From the NCBI GenBank assembly GCA_947311265.1, contig CAMZKQ010000074.1, positions 1 through 15,353 on the forward strand: 15,353 nt of DNA, written 5' to 3'. The notes below the pieces were generated by a model. It worked only from the letters and a program-made list of their open reading frames with translations. It was not told the origin of the DNA and ran no database searches. This document shows, piece by piece, positions 6,380-13,648 of this stretch (positions are counted from its first letter, which is position 1; each line of letters begins with the position of its first letter). The stretch is from an uncultured Chlorobiota bacterium. Its GTDB lineage: Bacteria; Bacteroidota; Bacteroidia; Bacteroidales; JAADGE01. The position numbers and the translations under genes were made by a program.

Positions 6380-8524
6380 TTATATTTTACACTCAAAAGT
6401 ATTGGTAGAGCGTTTTTTATACTTCTTGCTATAAGCTGGGTTTTTCGATTTACTCGGGATATTATCAACTTGGCGGATAAGGAGGGTGGATTTCCCAAAT
6501 TCTACAATCCGAAACTCTATACGGCGGTTGTATTTTTGTAATTTAGGATTTAATTTTCCGTTGAGTTTATTATATACAAGTGGGTTTTCTTCGCCGTAGG
6601 CGATAACTTGTAACTGATGCTCTTTCACCCCGTTTTTAAGCAAATATTGCATTACCGAATTGCCCCTTTCTCTGGATAAATCATAATTATAGGCTGCTTT
6701 CCCTTTAGAGTCGGCATAAGCACCAATTTCAATAACCGCAGTTGGGTTTTGTTTTAGGTATTCAATTAAACCTTTAATATTACTTTTTTTAGTCGGCACA
6801 TATTTCTTCTTATTAAAATCGAACAGAAAATCAGTAACTGTAATTTTGATATTTTCATCATAAACCAAACCGTCCTCATCAATATTAGAGGCTTTTACTT
6901 GCCCCTCGAAAAACGAGCTAATATGCGGCAAGCAAGGCACATCAGGGTCTAGGCGTATTTTTTCATGAAAATGAGAATCAAAAGGAGCGTCTCCTGAGAC
7001 AGTAAATTTTTCGTTGTATATAACTTTGCCGTTAGCCTCTGTTATGATGCTGTACTTTTTGCCTCGCTCAACAATCATTACAAATTTACCATTAAAGCTA
7101 TCTGGGCGGTAATACCACTCATTGCCAGTGGCTTCACTGGTTACGGTTATTTCAGAGTGGGGCAATTGCCCTGCACAGGTAAACACGAACCCGGACATTA
7201 CTGTAAGTTGGTTTTGGGTTTCATCTTTTAATTCAATCACATACAAATCCGACCAACCAAAACCATCGCTTCGTTGTGAGGAATAGTAGGCACGGATACC
7301 ATCGGCGGTTGGCAAATAAAATACGTCGTCGTCGATTGTATTTATTGGGTAGCCTATATTTTGGGGCTTTGTCCAGGTATTAAACTGGTTTTTTTCGGCC
7401 TTGTAAATATCATATCCGCCAAGCCCGCCTTTCATTTTGGAACTATAGTAGAGTGTTTTTCCGTTAGGGTGGATATATGGGCTATTTTCATTGGCTTCTG
7501 AGTTTATGGTAGAACCTAAGTTTTTAGGTTTCCCCCAAGAACCATCTTTTTGTAACTTAGATACATAGATGTCTAACTTCCCAAAACCTCCCGGGCGGTC
7601 GCTGGTGAAATAGAGCAGGCTGCCATCGGCAGAGAGGGAGGCATGGGTTTCTCGGTGCGAAGTATTTATATTTTTGCCTAGTTTTTTTGGCTTGGACCAT
7701 ACCGTATCTGTAAGTGTACTTTGGTAGATACTGCCTTCGTCCTCCTCCTTGTATAAGAGTAAAGTTTTACCATCGAGCGATAGGGCAATTGAGGCCTCGT
7801 GGTCGGCAGTATTTATATTTGGGCTTATGCTTTTTGGGGTGGACCATTTACCATTATCCTCTTTCTTGCAGATAAAAATATTTTCGTCGTACTGCCCGTC
7901 CATATCAGCAAATGCCTCTACGCCGGGTATTTGCATTTCTCGCCGAGAGGTAAAAATGAGTATTTTTTCATCGCCCGAAAAAACGGGGCTATGGTCGGCT
8001 ACATAAGAGTTTATTTCTTCTCCCATGTTTTTAACCTCAACATTTGTTGGCGATTTGGTGTATTTAATCCCGTCTTTGCAAAGCTGTATTTCTAAATCAA
8101 TTTCGGATTTTAAATGCTTTTGTTTTGTTTTTTCCCGTAAGGGATATAGCATTGCAATGGCTTTGTCGAACTGGTAGGTGGCTCTGTAAGCACGGGCTAA
8201 GTAAAAATAACTTTTAAAATATTCGGCTTTTTTGCGTCGGCGTTTTCGCTTATAAAGTTTGGTTGATTTTTCGAGGTAAATAACGGCTTCCTCCTTCCCT
8301 GTGGCGGTATTGAGTAGGCAAAATCCCAAATCGAAATTTGTTTTAGGGTCCTTGTCATTCATCATTAAAAATCGCTTATAAAAATTTATTGCGTTAGAAA
8401 AATTTTCGGCACGCACAAAAGCCTCTACAATTTCGAGGCTATCAATCATTTGTTTACCTTGTGCTTTTGTTTCTATATTAACAATAAATATCAGCAAAGA
8501 AATTATTGTAATTCGTCTTATCAT
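6380..8524 (-). CDS. OmpA-family protein with TPR, PD40 beta-propeller and CRD domains (PorE-like architecture)
   Basis: This is a predicted periplasmic scaffold that can bind peptidoglycan. The signal peptide ends around TKA-QG (residue 21); there is no lipobox cysteine. Residues about 28-150 are helical TPR-like repeats (AENFSNAINFYKRFL, QFDKAIAMLYPL). A PD40/WD40-like propeller follows at about 178-430, with at least five blades, each with a DG/NG turn and a YFTS- or YYSS-like strand; two end in DIY and one in DLY. Residues about 440-525 resemble a carboxypeptidase regulatory-like beta-sandwich. The OmpA domain (about 562-675) has D605 (GAYADSKG) and R620 (LSRERG) in the positions that contact diaminopimelate. 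A basic tail of about 40 residues follows. TPR-propeller-CRD-OmpA is the order in PorE, a T9SS component. PorE itself is a lipoprotein, so orthology is uncertain; related paralogues are common in Bacteroidota. No clear promoter or terminator is seen. Confidence 0.85.
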   Translation of the reverse strand: MIRRITIISLLIFIVNIETKAQGKQMIDSLEIVEAFVRAENFSNAINFYKRFLMMNDKDPKTNFDLGFCLLNTATGKEEAVIYLEKSTKLYKRKRRRKKAEYFKSYFYLARAYRATYQFDKAIAMLYPLREKTKQKHLKSEIDLEIQLCKDGIKYTKSPTNVEVKNMGEEINSYVADHSPVFSGDEKILIFTSRREMQIPGVEAFADMDGQYDENIFICKKEDNGKWSTPKSISPNINTADHEASIALSLDGKTLLLYKEEDEGSIYQSTLTDTVWSKPKKLGKNINTSHRETHASLSADGSLLYFTSDRPGGFGKLDIYVSKLQKDGSWGKPKNLGSTINSEANENSPYIHPNGKTLYYSSKMKGGLGGYDIYKAEKNQFNTWTKPQNIGYPINTIDDDVFYLPTADGIRAYYSSQRSDGFGWSDLYVIELKDETQNQLTVMSGFVFTCAGQLPHSEITVTSEATGNEWYYRPDSFNGKFVMIVERGKKYSIITEANGKVIYNEKFTVSGDAPFDSHFHEKIRLDPDVPCLPHISSFFEGQVKASNIDEDGLVYDENIKITVTDFLFDFNKKKYVPTKKSNIKGLIEYLKQNPTAVIEIGAYADSKGKAAYNYDLSRERGNSVMQYLLKNGVKEHQLQVIAYGEENPLVYNKLNGKLNPKLQKYNRRIEFRIVEFGKSTLLIRQVDNIPSKSKNPAYSKKYKKRSTNTFECKI

Positions 8525-8627
8525 CAGTTAGTTGATTTGTAGTAAGGAGTTTATTCTTTCTTTTGGTTGCAATTTTTGTGCCTTATTTTTTTTGTTGCGG
8601 AATTTAACGCTTTATTAAATGACATTT

Positions 8628-8659
8628 GTTGCATCTTAGCCTACTCTTTACTACCTTTA
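8628..8659 (+). promoter_or_regulatory. Weak candidate promoter for the Nudix gene
   Basis: TACCTTTA at 8652-8659 matches seven of eight positions of TAnnTTTG, and GTTG lies 20 bases upstream (three of four of the -33 element TTTG). The start codon is about 48 bases further on. The 183-base gap separates two divergent genes; I found no good match for the minus-strand gene. Confidence 0.3.
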
Positions 8660-8707
8660 TTCTAAATAAAAGCTGGTGTAAATTTAAAGTGTAAAATACA
8701 AATAAAT

Positions 8708-9340
8708 ATGAAATATAGATTATTAAGGGCTATGCAGCAGCAGTTGCCAAGTATAATTGCACAGCAAAAAATGTTGCCTAGCGGTAAGGAGGAGTTGGAG
8801 CGGAGCACTTGCCCAACAGGAGCAAAACAAAGTGCAGTACTTATTTTATTTTGTCCAGATGTAGCGGGGGACTATTTTGTGCCAGTCATTTTGCGTACAA
8901 GCGACACTAGCCCACATTCGGGGCAAATTTCTTTCCCTGGCGGGAAATATGAAGAGCAGGATATTGATTTTAAAACGACAGCCCTTAGAGAAACTGCCGA
9001 GGAATTAGGCATTGATACTAGCCATATTGTAATTCTGAAAGCATTAACAGGGCTTTATATTCCGGTGAGTAACTTTTATATACACCCTTTTGTGGGTTTT
9101 ACCGAGGAGGTTTTAAAATTTTCGCCTTCTGATTTTGAGGTGCAGAAAATTATAAAAATTAATATTGACCAACTTGCCAACCCACAAATCACAATAAAAA
9201 AAATACAGCTAAGAGGGCATTTTTACGAAGTACCGTTTTATGAATTTAACGAAGCAAGTATTTGGGGAGCTACTGCCATGATTTTGGCAGAATTAATTGA
9301 AATGCTTAATACTTCGCCTAAATTTTTTAATAAATCATAA
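8708..9340 (+). CDS. Nudix hydrolase, CoA pyrophosphatase subfamily
   Basis: This is a predicted cytoplasmic Nudix enzyme that splits coenzyme A, or oxidised or short acyl CoA, into 3',5'-ADP and phosphopantetheine using Mg2+ or Mn2+. Two motifs support the subfamily. VILRTSDTSPHSGQISFPGG (residues 60-79) is the NuCoA signature. The Nudix box follows, with GG78-79, R94-E95 and E98-E99 (ALRETAEELGI). The first acidic position of the box is an aspartate in QDID rather than the general Nudix glutamate, which is usual in CoA pyrophosphatases. The 210-residue length is typical. There is no signal peptide. The gene stands alone on the + strand, divergent from the OmpA-domain gene and 170 bases before the thioredoxin gene. 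Substrate assignment rests on the motif, not on experiment. Confidence 0.88.
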   Translation: MKYRLLRAMQQQLPSIIAQQKMLPSGKEELERSTCPTGAKQSAVLILFCPDVAGDYFVPVILRTSDTSPHSGQISFPGGKYEEQDIDFKTTALRETAEELGIDTSHIVILKALTGLYIPVSNFYIHPFVGFTEEVLKFSPSDFEVQKIIKINIDQLANPQITIKKIQLRGHFYEVPFYEFNEASIWGATAMILAELIEMLNTSPKFFNKS

Positions 9341-9350
9341 TATTTCAGAC

Positions 9351-9409
9351 AGTTTGACATATCTAAATATTTAGATACATTGGTTTTTCTAAAATAGTCT
9401 GCCATATCT
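9351..9409 (+). repeat. Pair of 14-base imperfect direct repeats before the thioredoxin gene
   Basis: AGTTTGACATATCT (9351-9364) recurs as AGTCTGCCATATCT (9396-9409), with 12 of 14 bases identical and starts 45 bases apart. The first copy overlaps the palindrome at 9360-9377. They lie in the 170-base gap between the Nudix and thioredoxin genes and could be binding half-sites or the trace of a small duplication. Confidence 0.4.
9360..9377. promoter_or_regulatory. 18-bp perfect palindrome, possible operator
   Basis: TATCTAAATATTTAGATA reads the same on both strands with no central spacer, so it forms a poor hairpin and a good two-fold protein site. It begins 20 bases after the Nudix stop codon and ends 133 bases before the thioredoxin start. 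No regulator gene lies next to it in this window. It could also mark the 3' end of the Nudix transcript, but the lack of G/C and of a T-run makes that unlikely. Confidence 0.4.
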
Positions 9410-9510
9410 TCCATAAGCTGAATTTATGCCTTACTTTTTCAATCGGTACACATTTTGTAATTTGATTAAACGAAAATAAAAGATTAATTTATAAACATAA
9501 AACAAACAAA

Positions 9511-9873
9511 ATGGCAAACGTTGAATTTTTAACAGCAAAAACATTTCAAGAAAAAGTGTACAACTACAAAGACAACAAAGATTGGAAATTTGAAGGCAAA
9601 GTACCTTGCCTTATCGATTTTTATGCCGATTGGTGTGGCCCATGCAAGGCAGTAGCACCAGTACTGGAAGAGTTACAGGCAGAATATGGCGAAAAACTAA
9701 ATATTCACAAAGTAGATACAGAGGCAGAGCGAGAGCTATCTGCAATGTTTGGTATCCAAAGCATTCCTTCCTTACTTTTTGTGCCTATGGAAGGGCAACC
9801 GCAAATGGCACAAGGAGCTTTACCAAAGGAAACCTTTAAAAAAGCAATTGCTGACGTGCTAAAAGTAGCCTAA
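9511..9873 (+). CDS. trxA: Thioredoxin
   Basis: This is a small cytoplasmic dithiol-disulfide oxidoreductase of the thioredoxin fold. The active site is WCGPC (W41, C42, C45) within FYADWCGPCKAVAPVLEEL. The cis-proline P86 lies in QSIPSLLFV, and the buried aspartate equivalent is D36 in LIDFYAD. The product is 120 residues, slightly longer than classical thioredoxin, with an N-terminal extension (about 1-30) that includes NYKDNKDWKFEGK, a form I believe is common in Bacteroidota. It has no signal peptide, so it is the cytoplasmic type and not a periplasmic TlpA/ResA-like protein. The ATG follows an A-rich leader (ACATAAAACAAACAAA). It is monocistronic as far as can be seen: a strong hairpin terminator begins 20 bases after its stop codon. 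Confidence 0.95.
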   Translation: MANVEFLTAKTFQEKVYNYKDNKDWKFEGKVPCLIDFYADWCGPCKAVAPVLEELQAEYGEKLNIHKVDTEAERELSAMFGIQSIPSLLFVPMEGQPQMAQGALPKETFKKAIADVLKVA

Positions 9874-9892
9874 AAAAAACGTAAAATACCCC

Positions 9893-9928
9893 ACTCTAGG
9901 GGCAACTCCAGGTTGCCCCTAGAGTTTT
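9893..9928. terminator. Strong hairpin terminator after thioredoxin, possibly bidirectional
   Basis: A perfect 14-pair stem (ACTCTAGGGGCAAC at 9893-9906 and its complement at 9912-9925) encloses a five-base loop (TCCAG). On the + strand it is followed only by a short T-run (TTTT from 9925). On the minus strand a run of eight T appears about 13 bases beyond the stem, so transcripts from the amidase gene, which faces it, could also end here. Confidence 0.75.
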
Positions 9929-10047
9929 GCTCAGAGGCTTTTCTTTTTTACCCACTTACCAATGCTAAAATAAAGAGTATAGAAGCAAAAGAGGACAATT
10001 TTAATTTAATGAGCCCAGCCCAAAAACTAAAAAAAGAGTAATTAACC

Positions 10048-10120
10048 GCCTTGCGAGTCTTGTAACTAACTGGTTTTTAATTTCTAATTTTGGATATTAT
10101 TGCAAAAACACTCGCAGGGC
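10048..10120. repeat. 11-base inverted repeat with 51-base spacer, function unknown
   Basis: GCCTTGCGAGT (10048-10058) can pair with ACTCGCAGGGC (10110-10120) over all eleven positions, with one G-T wobble. It lies in the 282-base gap between the convergent thioredoxin and amidase genes, just past the amidase stop codon. It may be a long-range stem at the 3' end of the amidase transcript. The A+T-rich spacer shows no coding potential. Confidence 0.35.
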
Positions 10121-10155
10121 TACTTTTTAGACTAGGCGCATTATAAATATAAAAT

Positions 10156-11466
10156 TTACTTTAATACAATTTTTCGGACTTGCGAAGCCCCATTTTTATA
10201 GTTTATTTTTAAAAAATACACGCCTTTTGCTAGATTTTCTAAATTTAAACTTTGGCTTTTATTATCATTTTTATTTAACGATAAAAAATACATTTCTTTG
10301 CCATCTATTCCTGTAACAGAGAGGTCGGTTGGTGTATTTTTTGAAGTAAAATTGATATTAAAAATACCATTACTAGGGTTAGGCGAAATTGAAAATAAAG
10401 CAGGTGAGTGCATATTATAAACAGAAGAAAGACAGCTAAATGCAGCTGCATTTTCACGAATATTCTCTAATTTTATATATAAATTTTCGCCCGGGCAAAC
10501 CGTTCCACTGGCACAAGACGATGCAGATGGCGAGCTATTGCCATCTCTATGCCCCGAAACGTGGTATAAATTTAACTCCGAATTGACATGGAGGCTTTGC
10601 GTATTGGGCAAAAAGCCTTTATCGCAACTCTCCCATGCAATCAGGCTCTGCAGGGAGGTAAGTGCTGCTGCACTTGGTTCTACATCTTCATAGTTTCCGA
10701 CAACACAAATTCCGGTAGTATTGCTATTCATGCAACTAAAATGTGCCCCCCTTACACCATCGCCACGCCCTTCGTAAATCACCCCATTGGGGTCGATAAG
10801 CCAGTTGTAACCAATATCGTCCCAGCCACGAGTATTTACATGGTAATCCCAGTAGGAAGCCACAACAGCAGCATAATCGCTACTTGTGTTATTCCCCCCA
10901 GAATGATGTACAATAATATGTGTAGGCGTTGTGGGCGTTGGGGTGGCATCAGCAGGACAGGTATTGCACCAACAATCTCGCCCGCAAAAAGTGGGCTGTG
11001 GGCAAGAGCAGCCGCCTAAATTATTAGTTGTTAAATGTGTAGAAATCGTTTGAGAACCTCTTGTCTTGGGCATGAAAAGCCTAAAATAAATAGGCAACGA
11101 ACTGGCTTTGTTAGAAAAAAATTGTATCGACTCAAAATCGTCAAGAACAGTAGTGGCTACAAAGGCAGTTCGCCCTAACGATTGGCCATGATTATCCACT
11201 TTAAAATCCATTTTTTCTCGCTTTTTTCCATGACTGGTAATCTGAAAAGAGAGTTTTATATCAACATTTTCTCCTTCGGCATAAGCCGAAATAAATGCAA
11301 AAGAGAACTCTTTTGTTTTGGAGAAAGGAAAAACATTAGATGCAAACATGCCATCTACTGTTTTTTTTGTTGAGGAGAAAGTTACAAAAGTATCTTCCGA
11401 TTTGTCTTGGGCATTTGCAATAAATCCTGCAAAAATTAAAAGTACTACGATTAGGTTTTTCATCAT
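10156..11466 (-). CDS. Secreted N-acetylmuramoyl-L-alanine amidase (PGRP/amidase-2) with T9SS sorting domain
   Basis: This is a predicted zinc amidase that cuts the lactyl-peptide bond of peptidoglycan, exported by Sec and then carried across the outer membrane by the type IX system. It has a signal peptide (1-20, cut at ANAQ-DK) and an N-terminal beta-rich domain (about 25-145). A short cysteine-rich segment with six Cys between 153 and 170 and a Thr/Pro linker (172-182) follow. The amidase-2/PGRP domain spans about 183-340. Zinc ligands fit H187 (IVHHSGG), H306 (VSGHRDG) and C324 (CPGENLY), with Y220 in GYNWLIDPNG as the catalytic-site tyrosine, so the enzyme looks active. The last 80 residues are a type A sorting domain starting FSISPNPSNG and ending GVYFLKI...VRKIVLK. 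Two adjacent Met codons make the start uncertain by one residue. The target may be self or foreign cell walls. Confidence 0.9.
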   Translation of the reverse strand: MMKNLIVVLLIFAGFIANAQDKSEDTFVTFSSTKKTVDGMFASNVFPFSKTKEFSFAFISAYAEGENVDIKLSFQITSHGKKREKMDFKVDNHGQSLGRTAFVATTVLDDFESIQFFSNKASSLPIYFRLFMPKTRGSQTISTHLTTNNLGGCSCPQPTFCGRDCWCNTCPADATPTPTTPTHIIVHHSGGNNTSSDYAAVVASYWDYHVNTRGWDDIGYNWLIDPNGVIYEGRGDGVRGAHFSCMNSNTTGICVVGNYEDVEPSAAALTSLQSLIAWESCDKGFLPNTQSLHVNSELNLYHVSGHRDGNSSPSASSCASGTVCPGENLYIKLENIRENAAAFSCLSSVYNMHSPALFSISPNPSNGIFNINFTSKNTPTDLSVTGIDGKEMYFLSLNKNDNKSQSLNLENLAKGVYFLKINYKNGASQVRKIVLK

Positions 11467-11549
11467 GTTTATTATTTAGATGTACTATGGCAATAGCTAT
11501 AACTCTATAAAACGATATATTTTTTTAAAGGCAACCATTCTTAAAACAC

Positions 11550-11557
11550 CAAAAGTA
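11550..11557 (-). promoter_or_regulatory. Candidate -7 element for the amidase gene
   Basis: Read on the minus strand this is TACTTTTG, an exact match to TAnnTTTG, about 84 bases before the amidase start. No good -33 TTTG is found at the usual distance. In such A+T-rich sequence a chance match is possible. Confidence 0.35.
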
Positions 11558-11598
11558 TAATATTTAACCCTAATTTTTAGTTATATTATAAAAAAGAA

Positions 11599-11628
11599 TT
11601 GTTTTTTTCGTTTTTGATATTTATTTTG
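11599..11628 (+). promoter_or_regulatory. Weak candidate promoter for the tandem-SPOR/GT2 operon
   Basis: TTG at 11599-11601 and TATTTTG at 11622-11628 are 20 bases apart. The second is one base short of TAnnTTTG. The start codon is 58 bases further on. The 220-base divergent gap is otherwise very A+T-rich with no other nameable site. Confidence 0.3.
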
Positions 11629-11686
11629 CACAAATATTGTAATGTAACCTAAATAACTAAAGCTTTTACCCTTTGAATACTAAATT

Positions 11687-12331
11687 ATGAAAAATAAATT
11701 AAGCAGCCGTATATTATTTCTTTTAACATTATTCCTTTTCCTTGCCCCAGTAATTACTATGGCACAAAAAGATGGGAAAAATGGCGATACTGGCGATGGC
11801 GATGTTGATATTGAAAACCTTTATACCGATGATGAAAAAATTGTATTTTGGTTCTACATTAACCTTAGAATTACCAGAGATAAAACCACAAAACAGACCG
11901 TATATAACGTCCGGCGTTTAGGCACACGTGTATATTCTGGCACGTTAGACGACTATGACCAAGATTTACACAAGAATATCTCTAGCGGAAGAAAATTTGC
12001 AATTGGTCCTTTTTACGACTACTACGAAGCCCAGCAGGCACTCCATTTTTATAACATTACAAAAAAAGAAAAACCACTGGACTCTAAAATAGACCCAGCA
12101 AAAGATGTTTTCTACTTTATGCTAGTAATAAAACGAATGAAACGCTCCAAAGCCTATGTTATCGAGCGGCTTCCGGGTAGAATTTCAACAGGAAAAGCAG
12201 AAGATTTTAATGATTTTCTTACCACAGTACTTACCAATAAGGTACTTGCCGTAGGTCCTTTTTGGGGTATGGAAGAAGCAGAGGAAGCCAAAAGGCTTTA
12301 CCGCTTGGCAGGAAGAAACCGTGGGCGATAA
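11687..12331 (+). CDS. Secreted protein with two tandem SPOR-like repeats
   Basis: This is an exported protein of unknown role. The signal peptide (about 1-26) has a long leucine-rich core and a likely cut at TMA-QK; there is no lipobox. An acidic Gly/Asp linker (28-50) precedes two homologous repeats, about 54-123 and 142-207. They align with one gap and share R81/R165, G85/G169, D89/D173 and L94/L178. The GPF turns are at 107-109 and 190-192, followed by E114-A115/E197-A198, A118/A201 and Y122/Y205. The (A)xGPF turn followed by an EAxxA helix resembles SPOR domains, which bind peptidoglycan glycan strands, but the match is by shape and I cannot confirm membership. A basic C-terminal tail (AGRNRGR) follows. 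A family 2 glycosyltransferase begins 30 bases downstream and is probably co-transcribed. Confidence 0.8.
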   Translation: MKNKLSSRILFLLTLFLFLAPVITMAQKDGKNGDTGDGDVDIENLYTDDEKIVFWFYINLRITRDKTTKQTVYNVRRLGTRVYSGTLDDYDQDLHKNISSGRKFAIGPFYDYYEAQQALHFYNITKKEKPLDSKIDPAKDVFYFMLVIKRMKRSKAYVIERLPGRISTGKAEDFNDFLTTVLTNKVLAVGPFWGMEEAEEAKRLYRLAGRNRGR

Positions 12332-12361
12332 AGTTTTTACAATCTTGATGTTGCACCAATA

Positions 12362-13648
12362 ATGCCCAGCTTTTCCGAAAAATATTTTAAACGTTTCCAA
12401 GCATTTGATAAACAAATTGAAGAACCACCAGCTTCGGATTTGCAAATTATAGTCGTTATCCCCTGTTCTAATGAGCCCAATTTAAATGCTACATTAAATT
12501 CGCTAAATGCTTGCAAAATTAAAGACTTTTCAGCAGAAATTATATGCGTAATTAACAGTTCGGAAGTAGCACCCAATACTTTGAAGCAGGCTAATAAAAA
12601 GACGCTAGAACAAGCCCAGAGGCTTGTTTTGGGTTTTAAAAACCCAAAGCTAAAATTCCACCTTTTACTACACGAAAATCTGAAAAAAAAATTTGCAGGT
12701 GTAGGGCTAGCCCGGAAAATTGGCATGGACGAAGCCGTCCGACGTTTTGAAAAAATTGCTAATCCCAAAGGCATTATAACAGGCTTTGATGCCGATTCGC
12801 TAACAGATGTTAATTATTTTACCGAAATTTACAAAGCATTTTTAGCAAGCCCAAGATTAAATGCAGCCTCACTTTATTTTGAGCACCCGCTTTCAGGAGC
12901 GGAATATTCCGCAGGAATTTATAAAGGAATAACCGCTTATGAGCTACACCTTCGCTACTTTAACCAGTCGCTTAGGCGAGCAGGATTTCCGTATGCTTAC
13001 CATACTGTTGGGTCTAGCTTTGCCGTTCGGGCAAATGTTTATACCGCTCAGGGCGGAATGAATAGGCGAAAGGCAGGAGAGGATTTTTACTTCCTCCAAA
13101 AAATAATTCCCTTAGGGAATTTTTGTGAAATAAATACCGTGCGAATAATTCCTTCGCCCAGAACATCAGACAGAGTGCCATTTGGTACAGGGGCAGCTCT
13201 TGCAAAAATGAAAGTAGTTAATAATTTTGATTTTGAAACCTACAGCTTTTCTGCTTTTTCTGATTTGAAAGTATTTTTTAGAAACCTGCCTAGTTTATAT
13301 ACTAATGATAGCCTAGAAAATTTCCCTACATCAATAAAAAAATACTTGCTGGATAATAATATACATAAAAAACTTGCAGAAATACAGCGAAATAGTACAG
13401 ATAAACAGGCTTTTATAAAACGCTTCTTTGCGTTTTTTGATGCCTTCCGAGTTATTCGTTTTTTAAATATCTATCATGAGAGTTATTATAAAAAAGTGCC
13501 TGTTTTAGATGCTGCAAAATTATTTTTTCAAAAATATTATCCTGAAAGTGAAGTGCTAAAACAACTTTTATCTGAAACAATATCTAAAGAAGAAAAATCC
13601 AAAATAGCTCTAATTGCATTTAGAAAAATAGAAAATGTCAATTTATAA
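12362..13648 (+). CDS. Family 2 glycosyltransferase (GT-A fold)
   Basis: This is a predicted cytoplasmic or membrane-peripheral glycosyltransferase using a nucleotide-sugar donor. Residues about 28-36 (QIIVVIPCS) form the first strand of the GT-A fold. GLARKIGMDEA (115-125) is the usual helix before the metal site. D143-A-D145 in ITGFDADS is the DxD motif. GSSFAVRANVY (217-227) and GED-F (E240-D241) supply the acceptor side and likely catalytic acid/base region. No transmembrane helix is evident, so it is not a processive synthase. A C-terminal helical region of about 130 residues (300-428) is unassigned. The start at 12362 is the first ATG after the preceding stop, 30 bases away. Sugar and acceptor are unknown. 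It may be functionally linked to the secreted SPOR-like protein encoded before it, but this is inferred only from adjacency. Confidence 0.85.
   Translation: MPSFSEKYFKRFQAFDKQIEEPPASDLQIIVVIPCSNEPNLNATLNSLNACKIKDFSAEIICVINSSEVAPNTLKQANKKTLEQAQRLVLGFKNPKLKFHLLLHENLKKKFAGVGLARKIGMDEAVRRFEKIANPKGIITGFDADSLTDVNYFTEIYKAFLASPRLNAASLYFEHPLSGAEYSAGIYKGITAYELHLRYFNQSLRRAGFPYAYHTVGSSFAVRANVYTAQGGMNRRKAGEDFYFLQKIIPLGNFCEINTVRIIPSPRTSDRVPFGTGAALAKMKVVNNFDFETYSFSAFSDLKVFFRNLPSLYTNDSLENFPTSIKKYLLDNNIHKKLAEIQRNSTDKQAFIKRFFAFFDAFRVIRFLNIYHESYYKKVPVLDAAKLFFQKYYPESEVLKQLLSETISKEEKSKIALIAFRKIENVNL

Noticed and set aside
9360..9377. Palindrome as a terminator of the Nudix gene
   Set aside because: It has no loop spacer, almost no G/C and no following T-run, so a stable hairpin is unlikely.
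9931..10041. Short open frame ending KSIEAKEDNFNLMSPAQKLKKE-like, a possible gene remnant
   Set aside because: There is no usable start codon except one giving 11 residues, it runs out of the thioredoxin terminator, and no family is recognised.
10588..11019. 143-codon open frame antisense to the amidase gene
   Set aside because: It mirrors the conserved amidase coding frame, has no family features and arises from the opposite strand's codon pattern.
10156..11466. Amidase as a phage endolysin or prophage trace
   Set aside because: A Sec signal peptide, Cys-rich linker and T9SS tail show a cellular secreted protein; there are no phage genes around it.
12337..12774. 145-codon frame antisense to the GT2 gene
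   Set aside because: The opposite frame encodes the GT-A fold with its motifs; nothing supports the antisense product.
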